Position numbers and translations under genes: made by a program | The notes under the pieces: generated by a model | Databases searched by the model: none | The model's input: only the letters and a program-made list of their open reading frames with translations | Told to the model about the DNA's origin: nothing | Shown here: piece after piece, positions 54,183 through 61,555 of the stretch | Numbering within the stretch: position 1 is the stretch's first letter | How the letters are laid out: each line of letters starts with the position of its first letter | Assembly: GCF_963515715.1 (NCBI RefSeq) | Contig: NZ_CAUPZS010000002.1 | Coordinates: forward strand, 186,001-250,000 | From: Clostridium_AW sp963515715 | GTDB lineage: Bacteria > Bacillota > Clostridia > Clostridiales > Clostridiaceae | DNA: 64,000 nucleotides | Reading direction: 5' to 3'

Positions 54183-54235
54183 TACGAAGCGTATCTATGG
54201 AGAGCCAAAATTAAAAGAAGTACTTTAAATATTAA
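54183..54235 (+). repeat. GAAGCGTATC repeat, copy 2
   Basis: Begins ACGAAGCGTATCTATGGAGA and continues CCAAAATTAAAAG and TTTAAATATT, like copy 1 at 53188. Confidence 0.55.
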
Positions 54236-54238
54236 ACA

Positions 54239-54363
54239 TTGACATAGATACAAGCTATGATATACTCATATTTATTAATTCAGAAACTTTGGAGGTGGTA
54301 GGTATGTTTATAAATCTGAAATTTGGAAATAATTTTAGTAGTGTTTATACCTATGCAGAGTAG
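54239..54363 (+). promoter_or_regulatory. Strong promoter followed by a 19-codon frame
   Basis: TTGACA (54239), a 16-base spacer and TATACT with TG before it (to 54266). GGAGGTGG then precedes ATG 54304, whose frame MFINLKFGNNFSSVYTYAE ends at 54363. It is either a leader peptide or the 5' relic of a lost gene. Confidence 0.55.
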
Positions 54364-54452
54364 TAGAAATGCAACAAACTGCATGGGATAAAAAGTTGCA
54401 TTAGCTGCTGATTCTGCACTTTATTTAATTAATTAAGTAAAGGAGTATGAAT

Positions 54453-54710
54453 ATGAAATATATTAATGCAGCAGATGTGCTTCCAAAGGAATTATTGAAG
54501 GAAATTCTAAATTATGTAGATGGAGAACTATTATATATTCCTGCATCAGGTGAGAGGCAAAAATGGGGAGCATGTAGTGGTTCAAGAGAATACTACAAGA
54601 AACGTAATAGAGATATAATCAATCAATATAAAAATGGAGCAACAATAAGCAATATTGCTAAGGCTTATTGTTTATCATATGATTCAGTAAGAAAAATAGT
54701 AAATAAATAA
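54453..54710 (+). CDS. CD3324-family helix-turn-helix protein
   Basis: An 85-residue protein beginning MKYINAADVLPKELLKEILN, with the tract LYIPASGERQKWGACSGSRE and a C-terminal helix-turn-helix (ATISNIAKAYCLSYDSVRKI). This layout is what I know as the CD3324 family of clostridia; function unknown. AAGGAGT spacing favours ATG 54453 over 54447. A terminator follows within a few bases. Confidence 0.75.
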   Translation: MKYINAADVLPKELLKEILNYVDGELLYIPASGERQKWGACSGSREYYKKRNRDIINQYKNGATISNIAKAYCLSYDSVRKIVNK

Positions 54711-54714
54711 ATCT

Positions 54715-54750
54715 AAAGAGATTTTATCATTTTGGTAGGATCTCTTTTTT
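54715..54750 (+). terminator. Intrinsic terminator
   Basis: AAAGAGAT pairs with ATCTCTTT, followed by TTTT. Confidence 0.7.
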
Positions 54751-54958
54751 AGATAGGAAAAAACAATTATAGCTATTCTTAAGGGTATGATTATAGTATT
54801 TAAAATTATAAAATAAAAGCATAATCTTAAATAATTTTAAAAACACTATTAAATACTAAGATTGATATGTTTGCGATTGGAATGTAAAAATATATTCTGC
54901 AACCTTGAAGTACTGTGTAGTGGAGATTTGGAAAATAAGAATTTTTAGGAGGATTGAA

Positions 54959-55525
54959 ATGAAAATTAAAATGGAATTAGAAACAGAACGTCTCCTATTG
55001 AGACCATGGAGAATTGAAGATGCACCTGCTCTATATAAGTATGCCAGCGATCCTAAAGTTGGTCCAATAGCTGGGTGGCCGGTTCATACCAGCATTGAAA
55101 ATAGCCGAGAAACCATCAGGGAGGTGTTTTCTAACGAAGGGATCTACGCAATTGTTCCAAAAGGGCAGGAAGAACCTGTTGGATGTATCGGACTTTTAAT
55201 AGGAGAAGCAAGCGATTTTGGCATCGGATCGGACGAAGGAGAAATCGCGTATTGGATTGGTGTTCCTTATTGGGGGAAAGGACTTATACCAGAGGCGATT
55301 AGAGAATTGATGCGCTATTGTTTTGAAGACCTTGAACTTAAGACACTTTGGTGCGGGTACTTTGAGGGAAATGAGAAATCGATTCGTGCTCAAGAGAAAT
55401 GTGGGTTTAAGTATAATCGTACCAATTATGAGAAGCCTTGGGCTTTGATGGGCGATGTAAGAACGGAAATCATTACTTGTATCACCAAGGCGCAGTGGTT
55501 AAATAATATATCTCCTTGCGAATAG
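54959..55525 (+). CDS. GNAT acetyltransferase, RimJ/RimL type
   Basis: A 188-residue enzyme: ETERLLLRPWRIEDAPALYK is the RimJ/RimL opening and YWGKGLIPEAIRELMRY the acetyl-CoA loop. Codon use is richer in G and C than its neighbours, which suggests later arrival. AGGAGG sets ATG 54959. The right cassette end (D23) is present and nearly identical to D12 at 41687, but no boxA/U lies upstream. Confidence 0.85.
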   Translation: MKIKMELETERLLLRPWRIEDAPALYKYASDPKVGPIAGWPVHTSIENSRETIREVFSNEGIYAIVPKGQEEPVGCIGLLIGEASDFGIGSDEGEIAYWIGVPYWGKGLIPEAIRELMRYCFEDLELKTLWCGYFEGNEKSIRAQEKCGFKYNRTNYEKPWALMGDVRTEIITCITKAQWLNNISPCE

Positions 55526-55527
55526 TT

Positions 55528-55754
55528 GCACAAATTCCAATTTGTCTCATTGAACAAAACGAGCATAATGCTTGACTTAGTTAATACATATTTTTCTTAT
55601 TTAGCGTAACAACTAAAAAATGAATAATTTACCTGAACACCGTATTATTCAAGTTTGAATTTTACGGTGTTTTTGCGTCGTAATTTGAAAATATTGCGAA
55701 CTAAATGATCTTTGAAAATTGAATAATACGGTATTTGGTAAGATATGCTATAAT
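55528..55754 (+). repeat. Inter-cassette element: D23 terminator, boxA, U24 and promoter
   Basis: AATTCCAATTTGTCTCATTG starts a block nearly identical to 41586-41735. D23 box AACACCGTATTATTC (55636-55650), then TGATCTTTGAAAATT, U24 GAATAATACGGTATTT (55721-55736) and -10 TGCTATAAT ending 55754. U24 matches D24 perfectly. Confidence 0.85.
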
Positions 55755-55812
55755 AAATTCGTAATAGTATTAAAATGTGTAATAGAATATCTATTTTGCG
55801 AGGAGATGTGAA

Positions 55813-56286
55813 ATGAATAAAAAGCTATTTTTAAAATTAGGATTATTGTTATTATCTCTGTCACTTGTCGCATGTGGACAGAAAAATAATTCAGCAGGAG
55901 AAGATAATTCTTCTAAATCAAGTACAAGCCAATTTGTTAGCAGCACTCAAAGTTCGGTAAAAGAAAGTGTAAAAACTACATCTCCCTCTGTTGAAAATGC
56001 AGTAGAAAGCAAACAAGAGGATGAGGATGTACAAAAAGATACACAACAAGACACGAAACCAGATACACAACCAGAAGCAACTGAAAAAGAATACTATGAC
56101 TTAATAAAAGAAGCTTGGCAGAAACAAAAGGATTACATTGATTCTATTGATGATCCTAAAGTAAAACAATCAGTACAAACCACGCACTCTGCAGCTATTT
56201 TAAAGTCAAATGAATTACTTTTGGCACATCCTGAAGACTCTAAGGCTATAAATGCAAGTCTAAAGAAGGTTCTCGCTGGCGAATAA
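55813..56286 (+). CDS. Lipoprotein of unknown function
   Basis: A 157-residue secreted lipoprotein with signal and lipobox LVAC (Cys about residue 21). A low-complexity spacer rich in Ser, Lys, Gln and Asp (about 25-95, including DTQQDTKPDTQPEATE) lifts a small helical domain (EYYDLIKEAWQKQKDYIDSI) off the membrane. No family recognised. GAGGAGATG precedes ATG. An inverted coiled-coil fragment sits between the stop and D24. Confidence 0.75.
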   Translation: MNKKLFLKLGLLLLSLSLVACGQKNNSAGEDNSSKSSTSQFVSSTQSSVKESVKTTSPSVENAVESKQEDEDVQKDTQQDTKPDTQPEATEKEYYDLIKEAWQKQKDYIDSIDDPKVKQSVQTTHSAAILKSNELLLAHPEDSKAINASLKKVLAGE

Positions 56287-56289
56287 TTT

Positions 56290-56478
56290 TCAAGCTTTGG
56301 TAAGGTAAAGTTGGGTGACTAAATACGGAATGCTTATATATTCCTCTGTTTTTTCATTAGTGATACTATGAATTTTATTATTTAGGGCATCGTTATCACT
56401 ATTTAAACCTCTATTTTCTTCTTTAAGTTCAGTGATTATACTTTCATATTCAGATAACTTAACTTCATTTAATTTCAA
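56290..56478 (-). pseudogene. Inverted coiled-coil gene fragment inside a cassette
   Basis: The minus strand has a 62-codon frame with heptad-like EYESIITELKEENRGLNSDN. It has no ribosome site. It lies between the lipoprotein stop and the D24 box, the only opposite-strand frame within a cassette, so it looks like inserted debris. A chance frame is possible. Confidence 0.35.
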
Positions 56479-56520
56479 TTGTTCCGTAGCTATTTTAAAT
56501 TACTACGAATTAGTAAAAAT

Positions 56521-56748
56521 AAATGACATACTTAAATACCGTATTATTCAAAAAGAGAATATACGGTATTTTTTAGTTCGTAATTCAAATATAAAGTGAC
56601 GTATTTTGAAAATATTACGAAGTAACGGTTGAATTTAAAAGTGCGAACGATGGATCTTTGAAAATTGAATATTGCGGTGCTTAAAAATGGAGTTATAATT
56701 AATAAATGTGATAATATGGTGTTAACGATATGGAGGATGTGCTATAAT
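56521..56748 (+). repeat. Inter-cassette element: D24 terminator, boxA, U25 and promoter
   Basis: D24 box AAATACCGTATTATTC (56534-56549). Then the long leader shared with 49545-49785: GATCTTTGAAAATTG, U25 GAATATTGCGGTGCTT (56667-56682), -10 TGCTATAAT ending 56748. The match runs to about 56822. Confidence 0.85.
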
Positions 56749-56836
56749 TTCTATATGTTAATAAACAATTGTTATAAATTGTTTATTAGTTTTTTATTTA
56801 ACTAATATATAAATGGGAATTTCATGAGGTGATTCT

Positions 56837-57298
56837 ATGATGTACAGAGAAAGTACTTTAGATGATTGCAAAGCCATCTATTCTTTAATTTGCGACATGG
56901 AAAACAAGGAGCTTTCATATGACAGGTTTGAAGTAATCTATCATGATCAGATAAGTGACTGCCACTATTATTGCCTTGTCTGCGAACAGGACGGTATGGT
57001 GATTGGTGCTTTGAACATGCGCTTTGAAGAGCAACTACATCATACAGAACGGATATCAGAAATCCTTGAATTTGCAGTTGCTACTACATGCAGAAACAAA
57101 GGCATCGGAAAAGAAATGTTTATCCAAAGTTGCCAGATTGCAAAAGATAACGGCTGTTCACAAATTGAAGTTGACTGCAATCAACTGCGCAAAGATACAC
57201 ATCGTTTTTATGTGAGAGAAGGTATGCATAACTTTCATTCTAAATTCTCTAAACGACTGGCTGGTGATAATGTACAGGAGAATGCTCTTGGCAGATAA
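56837..57298 (+). CDS. GNAT acetyltransferase (PhnO-like)
   Basis: A 153-residue GNAT enzyme: VATTCRNKGIGKEMFIQSCQ is the acetyl-CoA loop and RKDTHRFYVREGMHN the end of the fold, like aminoalkylphosphonate-type acetyltransferases. GAGGTGA precedes ATG 56837. Its DNA is richer in G+C than the shared leader in front of it, so the gene and the leader have different origins. No D box follows; AATTCCAATTTGT comes right after the stop. Confidence 0.85.
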   Translation: MMYRESTLDDCKAIYSLICDMENKELSYDRFEVIYHDQISDCHYYCLVCEQDGMVIGALNMRFEEQLHHTERISEILEFAVATTCRNKGIGKEMFIQSCQIAKDNGCSQIEVDCNQLRKDTHRFYVREGMHNFHSKFSKRLAGDNVQENALGR

Positions 57299-57396
57299 AT
57301 TCCAATTTGTGCAGATGAATGTGTTGAAAACTATTGGATAGAAATGATGATGCCATAAAACATTATATGTATAGATAATTTGAAAATACAAACAGC

Positions 57397-57426
57397 AGGA
57401 TAGGTTTTAAAAGCCTATCCTTTTTT
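57397..57426 (+). terminator. Terminator in the 57.3-57.7 kb gap
   Basis: AGGATAGG pairs with CCTATCCT, then a T run. The gap also holds a half copy of the GAAGCGTATC repeat at 57512 and is otherwise without a gene. Confidence 0.75.
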
Positions 57427-57555
57427 CATAAAAATATATAATTAAAACTTGAATTTGAAATAATCTTAATTATATTGTATATGGGAAAATATAAACTTTT
57501 TTATATATGGTAGGGTGAAGCGTATCATAAATAAATGAGGTTTTTACAAATATTT

Positions 57556-57592
57556 AAAAAGGTATAGAACTAAATTTAATTCTATACCTTTT
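57556..57592. terminator. Two-way terminator
   Basis: AAAAAGGTATAGAA pairs with TTCTATACCTTTT. Confidence 0.75.
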
Positions 57593-57696
57593 ATACTATT
57601 ACTTATATAGAATTTTTACAGATTAAGTAGTAAAGATTTAAGGTAATTAAAATTAGAAATCTCATAAGTAGATTTTATTGATGTTTTATTTATAAT

Positions 57697-58155
57697 TTAA
57701 TTATTAAGTAATTTAGGTTGCTTTTGTTTATAGTTTTCATCAGATTTTGCATTAAGTATAATACCTATTAAAAATAGGATACATCCTACTACCTTCCCTA
57801 TAGAAAAAATATTGAAGTACACATAGTCTATAATTGCACTTGTAAACATTTGACCTATGAAACGAAGTATAACTGTATGCACTGCTGATACTTTATGAAC
57901 TATAACATTAAATAAATAAGTTGTTAAAATTCCTATAGCTCCACCTAAAAAATAAATTAACGGAATATTTGATATGGAAGAATAGCTAGATATAGAATTT
58001 ATCATAATAAAGCATAAAACAAGAGAAGAGATTGTACCTATTAAATAATTTATAACTACACTATTTATAATCCCTATTTTTTTAGACAATTCTCCATTTA
58101 ACATCATGCTTATAACAATTAATACTCCTGTTAAAAATGAAAAAAATATATACAT
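57697..58155 (-). CDS. YdcZ/DUF606-type membrane transporter half, copy 2
   Basis: A protein of about 152 residues with five hydrophobic helices, opening MYIFFSFLTGVLIVISMMLN, of the DUF606 (drug/metabolite transporter-like) group. It is adjacent to a second DUF606 gene, and such small proteins often act as pairs. GAGGTG sets the start at 58155. Regulated probably by the Crp/Fnr gene opposite. Confidence 0.8.
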   Translation of the reverse strand: MYIFFSFLTGVLIVISMMLNGELSKKIGIINSVVINYLIGTISSLVLCFIMINSISSYSSISNIPLIYFLGGAIGILTTYLFNVIVHKVSAVHTVILRFIGQMFTSAIIDYVYFNIFSIGKVVGCILFLIGIILNAKSDENYKQKQPKLLNN

Positions 58156-58168
58156 TATATGCACCTCA

Positions 58169-58597
58169 CTATAAGATAATCATAAAAATTAAGCCTGTTA
58201 TAATTATTGAAAAGCTTAATATTTTTTCTTTTCTTAGTTTATTAACTGGCATACCAAATAAGCCGAAATGGTCTATTAAAGTAGAAAGTACAAGTTGTCC
58301 AAATAACCCAATACCTGCGGTAAGTGTTATCCCTATTTTGGATGAAGATAGACTATTTAAGAATATGACTAAAACACTTAGTATACCTGGTGTAAAAAGG
58401 ATAGTAGGTATTTTATTGAATTTAGGAAGCTTATTTTTTACTACTATTGATACTAGTAAAATTAATAGAAGTCCTAAGGCGTGGTAAATTAATGTACTGA
58501 TATATAAACCTATCCTTCCTGATAGAACACCATTTAAAAATATCATTATAGCAAGAAGAATACCGTTTAAAACAGCTAAATTTCTATACTTATTCAA
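58169..58597 (-). CDS. YdcZ/DUF606-type membrane transporter half, copy 1
   Basis: A 142-residue five-helix membrane protein (LNGILLAIMIFLNGVLSGRI, then FGQLVLSTLIDHFGLFG), same family as the next gene 13 bases downstream. TTG 58597 is the start, after AAGGGGTG. It is divergent from a Crp/Fnr regulator, with dyads between. Substrate unknown. Confidence 0.8.
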   Translation of the reverse strand: MNKYRNLAVLNGILLAIMIFLNGVLSGRIGLYISTLIYHALGLLLILLVSIVVKNKLPKFNKIPTILFTPGILSVLVIFLNSLSSSKIGITLTAGIGLFGQLVLSTLIDHFGLFGMPVNKLRKEKILSFSIIITGLIFMIIL

Positions 58598-58620
58598 ATT
58601 CGTTCACCCCTTTACAAGTC

Positions 58621-58671
58621 GTTATAAATAAAATAATATATTTATAACAATTAGAATATGACATTGGTCAT
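58621..58671. promoter_or_regulatory. Dyads between the transporter pair and the Crp/Fnr gene
   Basis: GTTATAAAT/ATTTATAAC (58621-58648, 10-base gap) and ATGAC attg GTCAT (58658-58671). Probable sites for the Crp/Fnr-type protein, controlling both directions. Confidence 0.55.
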
Positions 58672-58684
58672 GTTAGGAGGTTTT

Positions 58685-59374
58685 ATGAGAAGAATTTTAG
58701 ATGTTAGGCTTATAAAGCAGTATATTAAAAAACATAATATAGAACAGATATTTGATTATGAAATATTAAAATATGCACAACTTCATTTCTATGAAAAAGA
58801 AGAATATATATTAGAATCAGGGGAAAATCTTGAATATTATTATTTACTTGTAGATGGTAAAATTAAAATTTATTATCCTTTTGAAAATGGGAAATCAATG
58901 CTTTTAAAATTCTATAAAGATTTTAATACCATAGGAGATTTAGAGCTTTTAAAAGATATTCCTATCCTTTGCAATATTGATGCAGTAGAAGATACTTATT
59001 TGATAGCAATACCTACAGCCATACTTAGAGAAAAGTATTTTGATAATATAAAGCTTTTGCATCATTTAGTAGATTCTTTGAGTGAGAAGCTTTATGGAAT
59101 TATTAATAACAGCTCATATAATTTTGTATATCCACTTATTAATAGGCTATCGAGTTATTTAGTTGAGCATTTGACAGATAAGAGTTATATAATTTTGAAT
59201 TCATCATACTTAGAAATTGCACAATTTTTAGGTACAACATATAGACATTTAAATAGAACTCTTAAAGAAATGGAATCAAGGTCAATTATAAGATGTGATG
59301 ATAAAAAAATACATATATTAGATATAGATCAACTTAGGGAATTGTCTAAAAATATTTATATAAAACCACTTTAG
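58685..59374 (+). CDS. Crp/Fnr-family regulator
   Basis: A 229-residue regulator with an N-terminal cyclic-nucleotide-type beta barrel (LESGENLEYYYLLVDGKIKI) and a C-terminal helix-turn-helix (YLEIAQFLGTTYRHLNRTLK). No cluster of cysteines for an iron-sulfur centre is seen, so it resembles YeiL/PrfA-like members. AGGAGG sets ATG 58685. It probably controls the divergent DUF606 pair. Confidence 0.85.
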   Translation: MRRILDVRLIKQYIKKHNIEQIFDYEILKYAQLHFYEKEEYILESGENLEYYYLLVDGKIKIYYPFENGKSMLLKFYKDFNTIGDLELLKDIPILCNIDAVEDTYLIAIPTAILREKYFDNIKLLHHLVDSLSEKLYGIINNSSYNFVYPLINRLSSYLVEHLTDKSYIILNSSYLEIAQFLGTTYRHLNRTLKEMESRSIIRCDDKKIHILDIDQLRELSKNIYIKPL

Positions 59375-59471
59375 AATATAATATGAATAATAAAAAATAA
59401 AGGTAACTTTCCTTTGACCCCGACTATTTTTCGTAATACAATAAAGAAAAACATATAAGCGAGGATGTATC

Positions 59472-59822
59472 ATGACCAAACATCATATCTATACAATGAG
59501 TGTCGCAAGTGTCTATCCCCATTATGTTACGAAGGCGGAGAAAAAAGGACGTACGAAAACAGAAGTGGATGAAATCATCCGTTGGTTGACAGGATATAGC
59601 CAGGAAGAGTTAGAAGCGCAACTGGAAAAACAGACAGACTTTGAGACCTTCTTTGCAAAAGCTCCCCAACTGAATCCTTCGCGGGCTTTGATCAAAGGTG
59701 TGGTCTGCGGTATCCGAGTGGAAGACATCGAAGAACCAACTATGCAGGAAATTCGCTATTTGGATAAGCTGATCGATGAGTTAGCAAAGGGAAAAGCGAT
59801 GGATAAGATTTTGCGAAAATAA
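59472..59822 (+). CDS. DUF2200 protein
   Basis: A 116-residue protein: MTKHHIYTMSVASVYPHYVT, KGRTKTEVDEIIRWLTGY and AKAPQLNPSRALIKGVVCGI are typical DUF2200 segments. Function unknown. GAGGATG precedes ATG and a terminator follows. Its base composition is clearly richer in G+C than the surroundings, suggesting recent transfer. Confidence 0.85.
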   Translation: MTKHHIYTMSVASVYPHYVTKAEKKGRTKTEVDEIIRWLTGYSQEELEAQLEKQTDFETFFAKAPQLNPSRALIKGVVCGIRVEDIEEPTMQEIRYLDKLIDELAKGKAMDKILRK

Positions 59823-59837
59823 TAATTAAAAACGAAG

Positions 59838-59882
59838 AAACACTGATTCCATATATATAATATAAAAGAATCGGTGTTTTTT
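59838..59882 (+). terminator. Intrinsic terminator
   Basis: AAACACTGATTC pairs with GAATCGGTGTTT, followed by TTT. Confidence 0.75.
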
Positions 59883-60007
59883 GTTGAATTGGCAATAATC
59901 TTGAAACTTCAGGAAAATGAGTCCAGTAACCCGATATAATAAAACTCTCCACTATATCACCAGACTTTCTATAAGTGTTATGATAATAACATGGAGGTGC
60001 AAATAGT

Positions 60008-60772
60008 ATGGACAAGATATATAAAACAGCAGAAGTAGCTAAAAGAGTTGGGGTACATTCCAACACTGTACGTTTGTACGAAAAGCTTGAATTAATACCA
60101 AAGGCGAATAGATTACCAAATGGTTATAGAGTATTTACTGACTATCATATAGAGCAGTTTAACCTTGCTAGAACTGCCTTTAAAGTAGAGGTTCTACAAA
60201 ATGGGCTTAGAAAGAAGATAGTCAATGTTGTTAAGTTATCTGCTAAAGGGGAACTTCAAGAAGCAATTAACTGTACAAATGATTATATAGATCAGATAAA
60301 GCAAGAGCGAAAAAATGCAGAGGAAGCCATAGAACTGTCAAAGAAGCTTTTATTAGGGATAGATGCTAAAGATAATTATATATTTTTTACAAGAAAGCAA
60401 ACTGCAGACTATCTTCAAGTCACAATGGACACATTAAGAAATTGGGAGATGAATGGTTTACTTACTGTTAAGAGAAAGCAGAATGGATATCGAGTTTATA
60501 CTGAAAGTGATATTAATAGATTGAAAATAATACGTACCTTACGTTGTGCTAACTATTCCCTTTCAGCAATTTTAAGAATGCTTAATGCCATATCAGAAAG
60601 TAAGGAAATTGATATTAGAGAGATAATCAATAAACCAAAAGAGGATGAGGACATTGTTACAGCATGTGATAAGCTTCTTACTTCCTTAAGTGATGCAGAA
60701 AAAAATGCAAATAGTATGTTAAAGCAATTAGAATTTATAAAAAATGAATTTAATACAGACTCTACACTTTAA
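60008..60772 (+). CDS. Double MerR-family regulator
   Basis: A 254-residue protein with two MerR winged-helix domains: YKTAEVAKRVGVHSNTVRLY (about 4-23) and FTRKQTADYLQVTMDTLRNW (about 127-146), each followed by GYRVF/GYRVYT. MerR proteins usually have one and dimerise, so this one may read a dyad alone. TGGAGGTG precedes ATG. A hairpin with ACACC/GGTGT arms (60772-60793) separates it from the ABC transporter genes, which it probably controls. Confidence 0.85.
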   Translation: MDKIYKTAEVAKRVGVHSNTVRLYEKLELIPKANRLPNGYRVFTDYHIEQFNLARTAFKVEVLQNGLRKKIVNVVKLSAKGELQEAINCTNDYIDQIKQERKNAEEAIELSKKLLLGIDAKDNYIFFTRKQTADYLQVTMDTLRNWEMNGLLTVKRKQNGYRVYTESDINRLKIIRTLRCANYSLSAILRMLNAISESKEIDIREIINKPKEDEDIVTACDKLLTSLSDAEKNANSMLKQLEFIKNEFNTDSTL

Positions 60773-60823
60773 CACCAGACTTTAGGATGGTGTTATTCTT
60801 TTATCAAAAGGAGGGAATAACAC

Positions 60824-61555
60824 ATGGAAGCAATAGAAGTTCATAATCTTTATAAATCCTATGGGGATGTCCAAGTGGTGAAGGATGTTAGTTTAACGGT
60901 AAAGAAAGGTGAGGTATTTGGATTGCTTGGGGCCAATGGGGCAGGAAAGAGTACTACCATAGAGTGTATTTTAGGTACAAAGAATTTTGATGGCGGACAG
61001 GTATCTATCTTAGGTATGAATCCTCAAAAAGAAAGAAAACAACTATTTCAGAAAGTTGGGGTTCAGTTTCAAGAATCTAATTATCAAGATAAGATTATAG
61101 TAAAAGAGTTGTGTGAAATAACTGAAGTTCTTTACAAAAATCCATTAGATTCCAATAAATTATTAGAGCAATTTAACCTTCAAGATAAGGTTGAAAATCT
61201 AGTAAGCGAGCTATCTGGAGGTGAAAAGCAACGATTATTTATTATCCTAGCGTTAATTCCTAACCCAGAGGTAGTATTCCTAGACGAGCTTACAACAGGG
61301 CTAGATGTAAAGGCTAGAAGAGATGTATGGAAGTGCTTATTAAACTTAAAGAAGCAAGGACTTACAATCTTTTTAACATCTCATTTCATGGATGAGGTTG
61401 AAGTTCTGTGCGATAAAATATGTATTTTAAAAAATGGAATAATAGATTTTTATGGAACAGTTGAAGAAGCAGTGGCACTGAGTCCATATGAAAAATTTGA
61501 GGATGCTTATTTATGGTTTGTAGATGAGGAGGAATTGGATGATGAAAGTATTTAA
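60824..61555 (+). CDS. ABC transporter ATP-binding protein (ABC-2 export type)
   Basis: A 243-residue ATPase: LLGANGAGKSTTIECILG is Walker A, ELSGGEKQRLFI the signature, VVFLDELTTGLD Walker B and TSHFMDE the H-loop. Walker B has Leu where most have Pro (DEPT becomes DELT), a common variant in this subgroup. It drives efflux with the permease encoded next. AAGGAGGG precedes ATG, and the end overlaps the permease start. Confidence 0.92.
   Translation: MEAIEVHNLYKSYGDVQVVKDVSLTVKKGEVFGLLGANGAGKSTTIECILGTKNFDGGQVSILGMNPQKERKQLFQKVGVQFQESNYQDKIIVKELCEITEVLYKNPLDSNKLLEQFNLQDKVENLVSELSGGEKQRLFIILALIPNPEVVFLDELTTGLDVKARRDVWKCLLNLKKQGLTIFLTSHFMDEVEVLCDKICILKNGIIDFYGTVEEAVALSPYEKFEDAYLWFVDEEELDDESI

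Noticed and set aside
9462..56682. Fragments of real rRNA operons
   Set aside because: Only the boxA-like sequence resembles an rRNA spacer. No 16S, 23S, 5S or tRNA sequence was recognised next to any copy.
9462..56748. CRISPR array reading of the repeated TTGAATAATACGG boxes
   Set aside because: Copies are hundreds to thousands of bases apart with genes between, and occur in two orientations as U and D; no cas gene is present.
9462..57298. Classical integron with attC sites
   Set aside because: The shoulder ATTTAAC fits the RYYYAAC half-site and the cargo is integron-like, but the expected GTTRRRY at the other end is not constant (GTTAGGA, GTTTACA, ATTTACA, GTATAAA), and no integron integrase gene is in the window.
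58137..58487. Plus-strand frame over the DUF606 pair
   Set aside because: It is antisense to two clear membrane protein genes and has no family or ribosome site.
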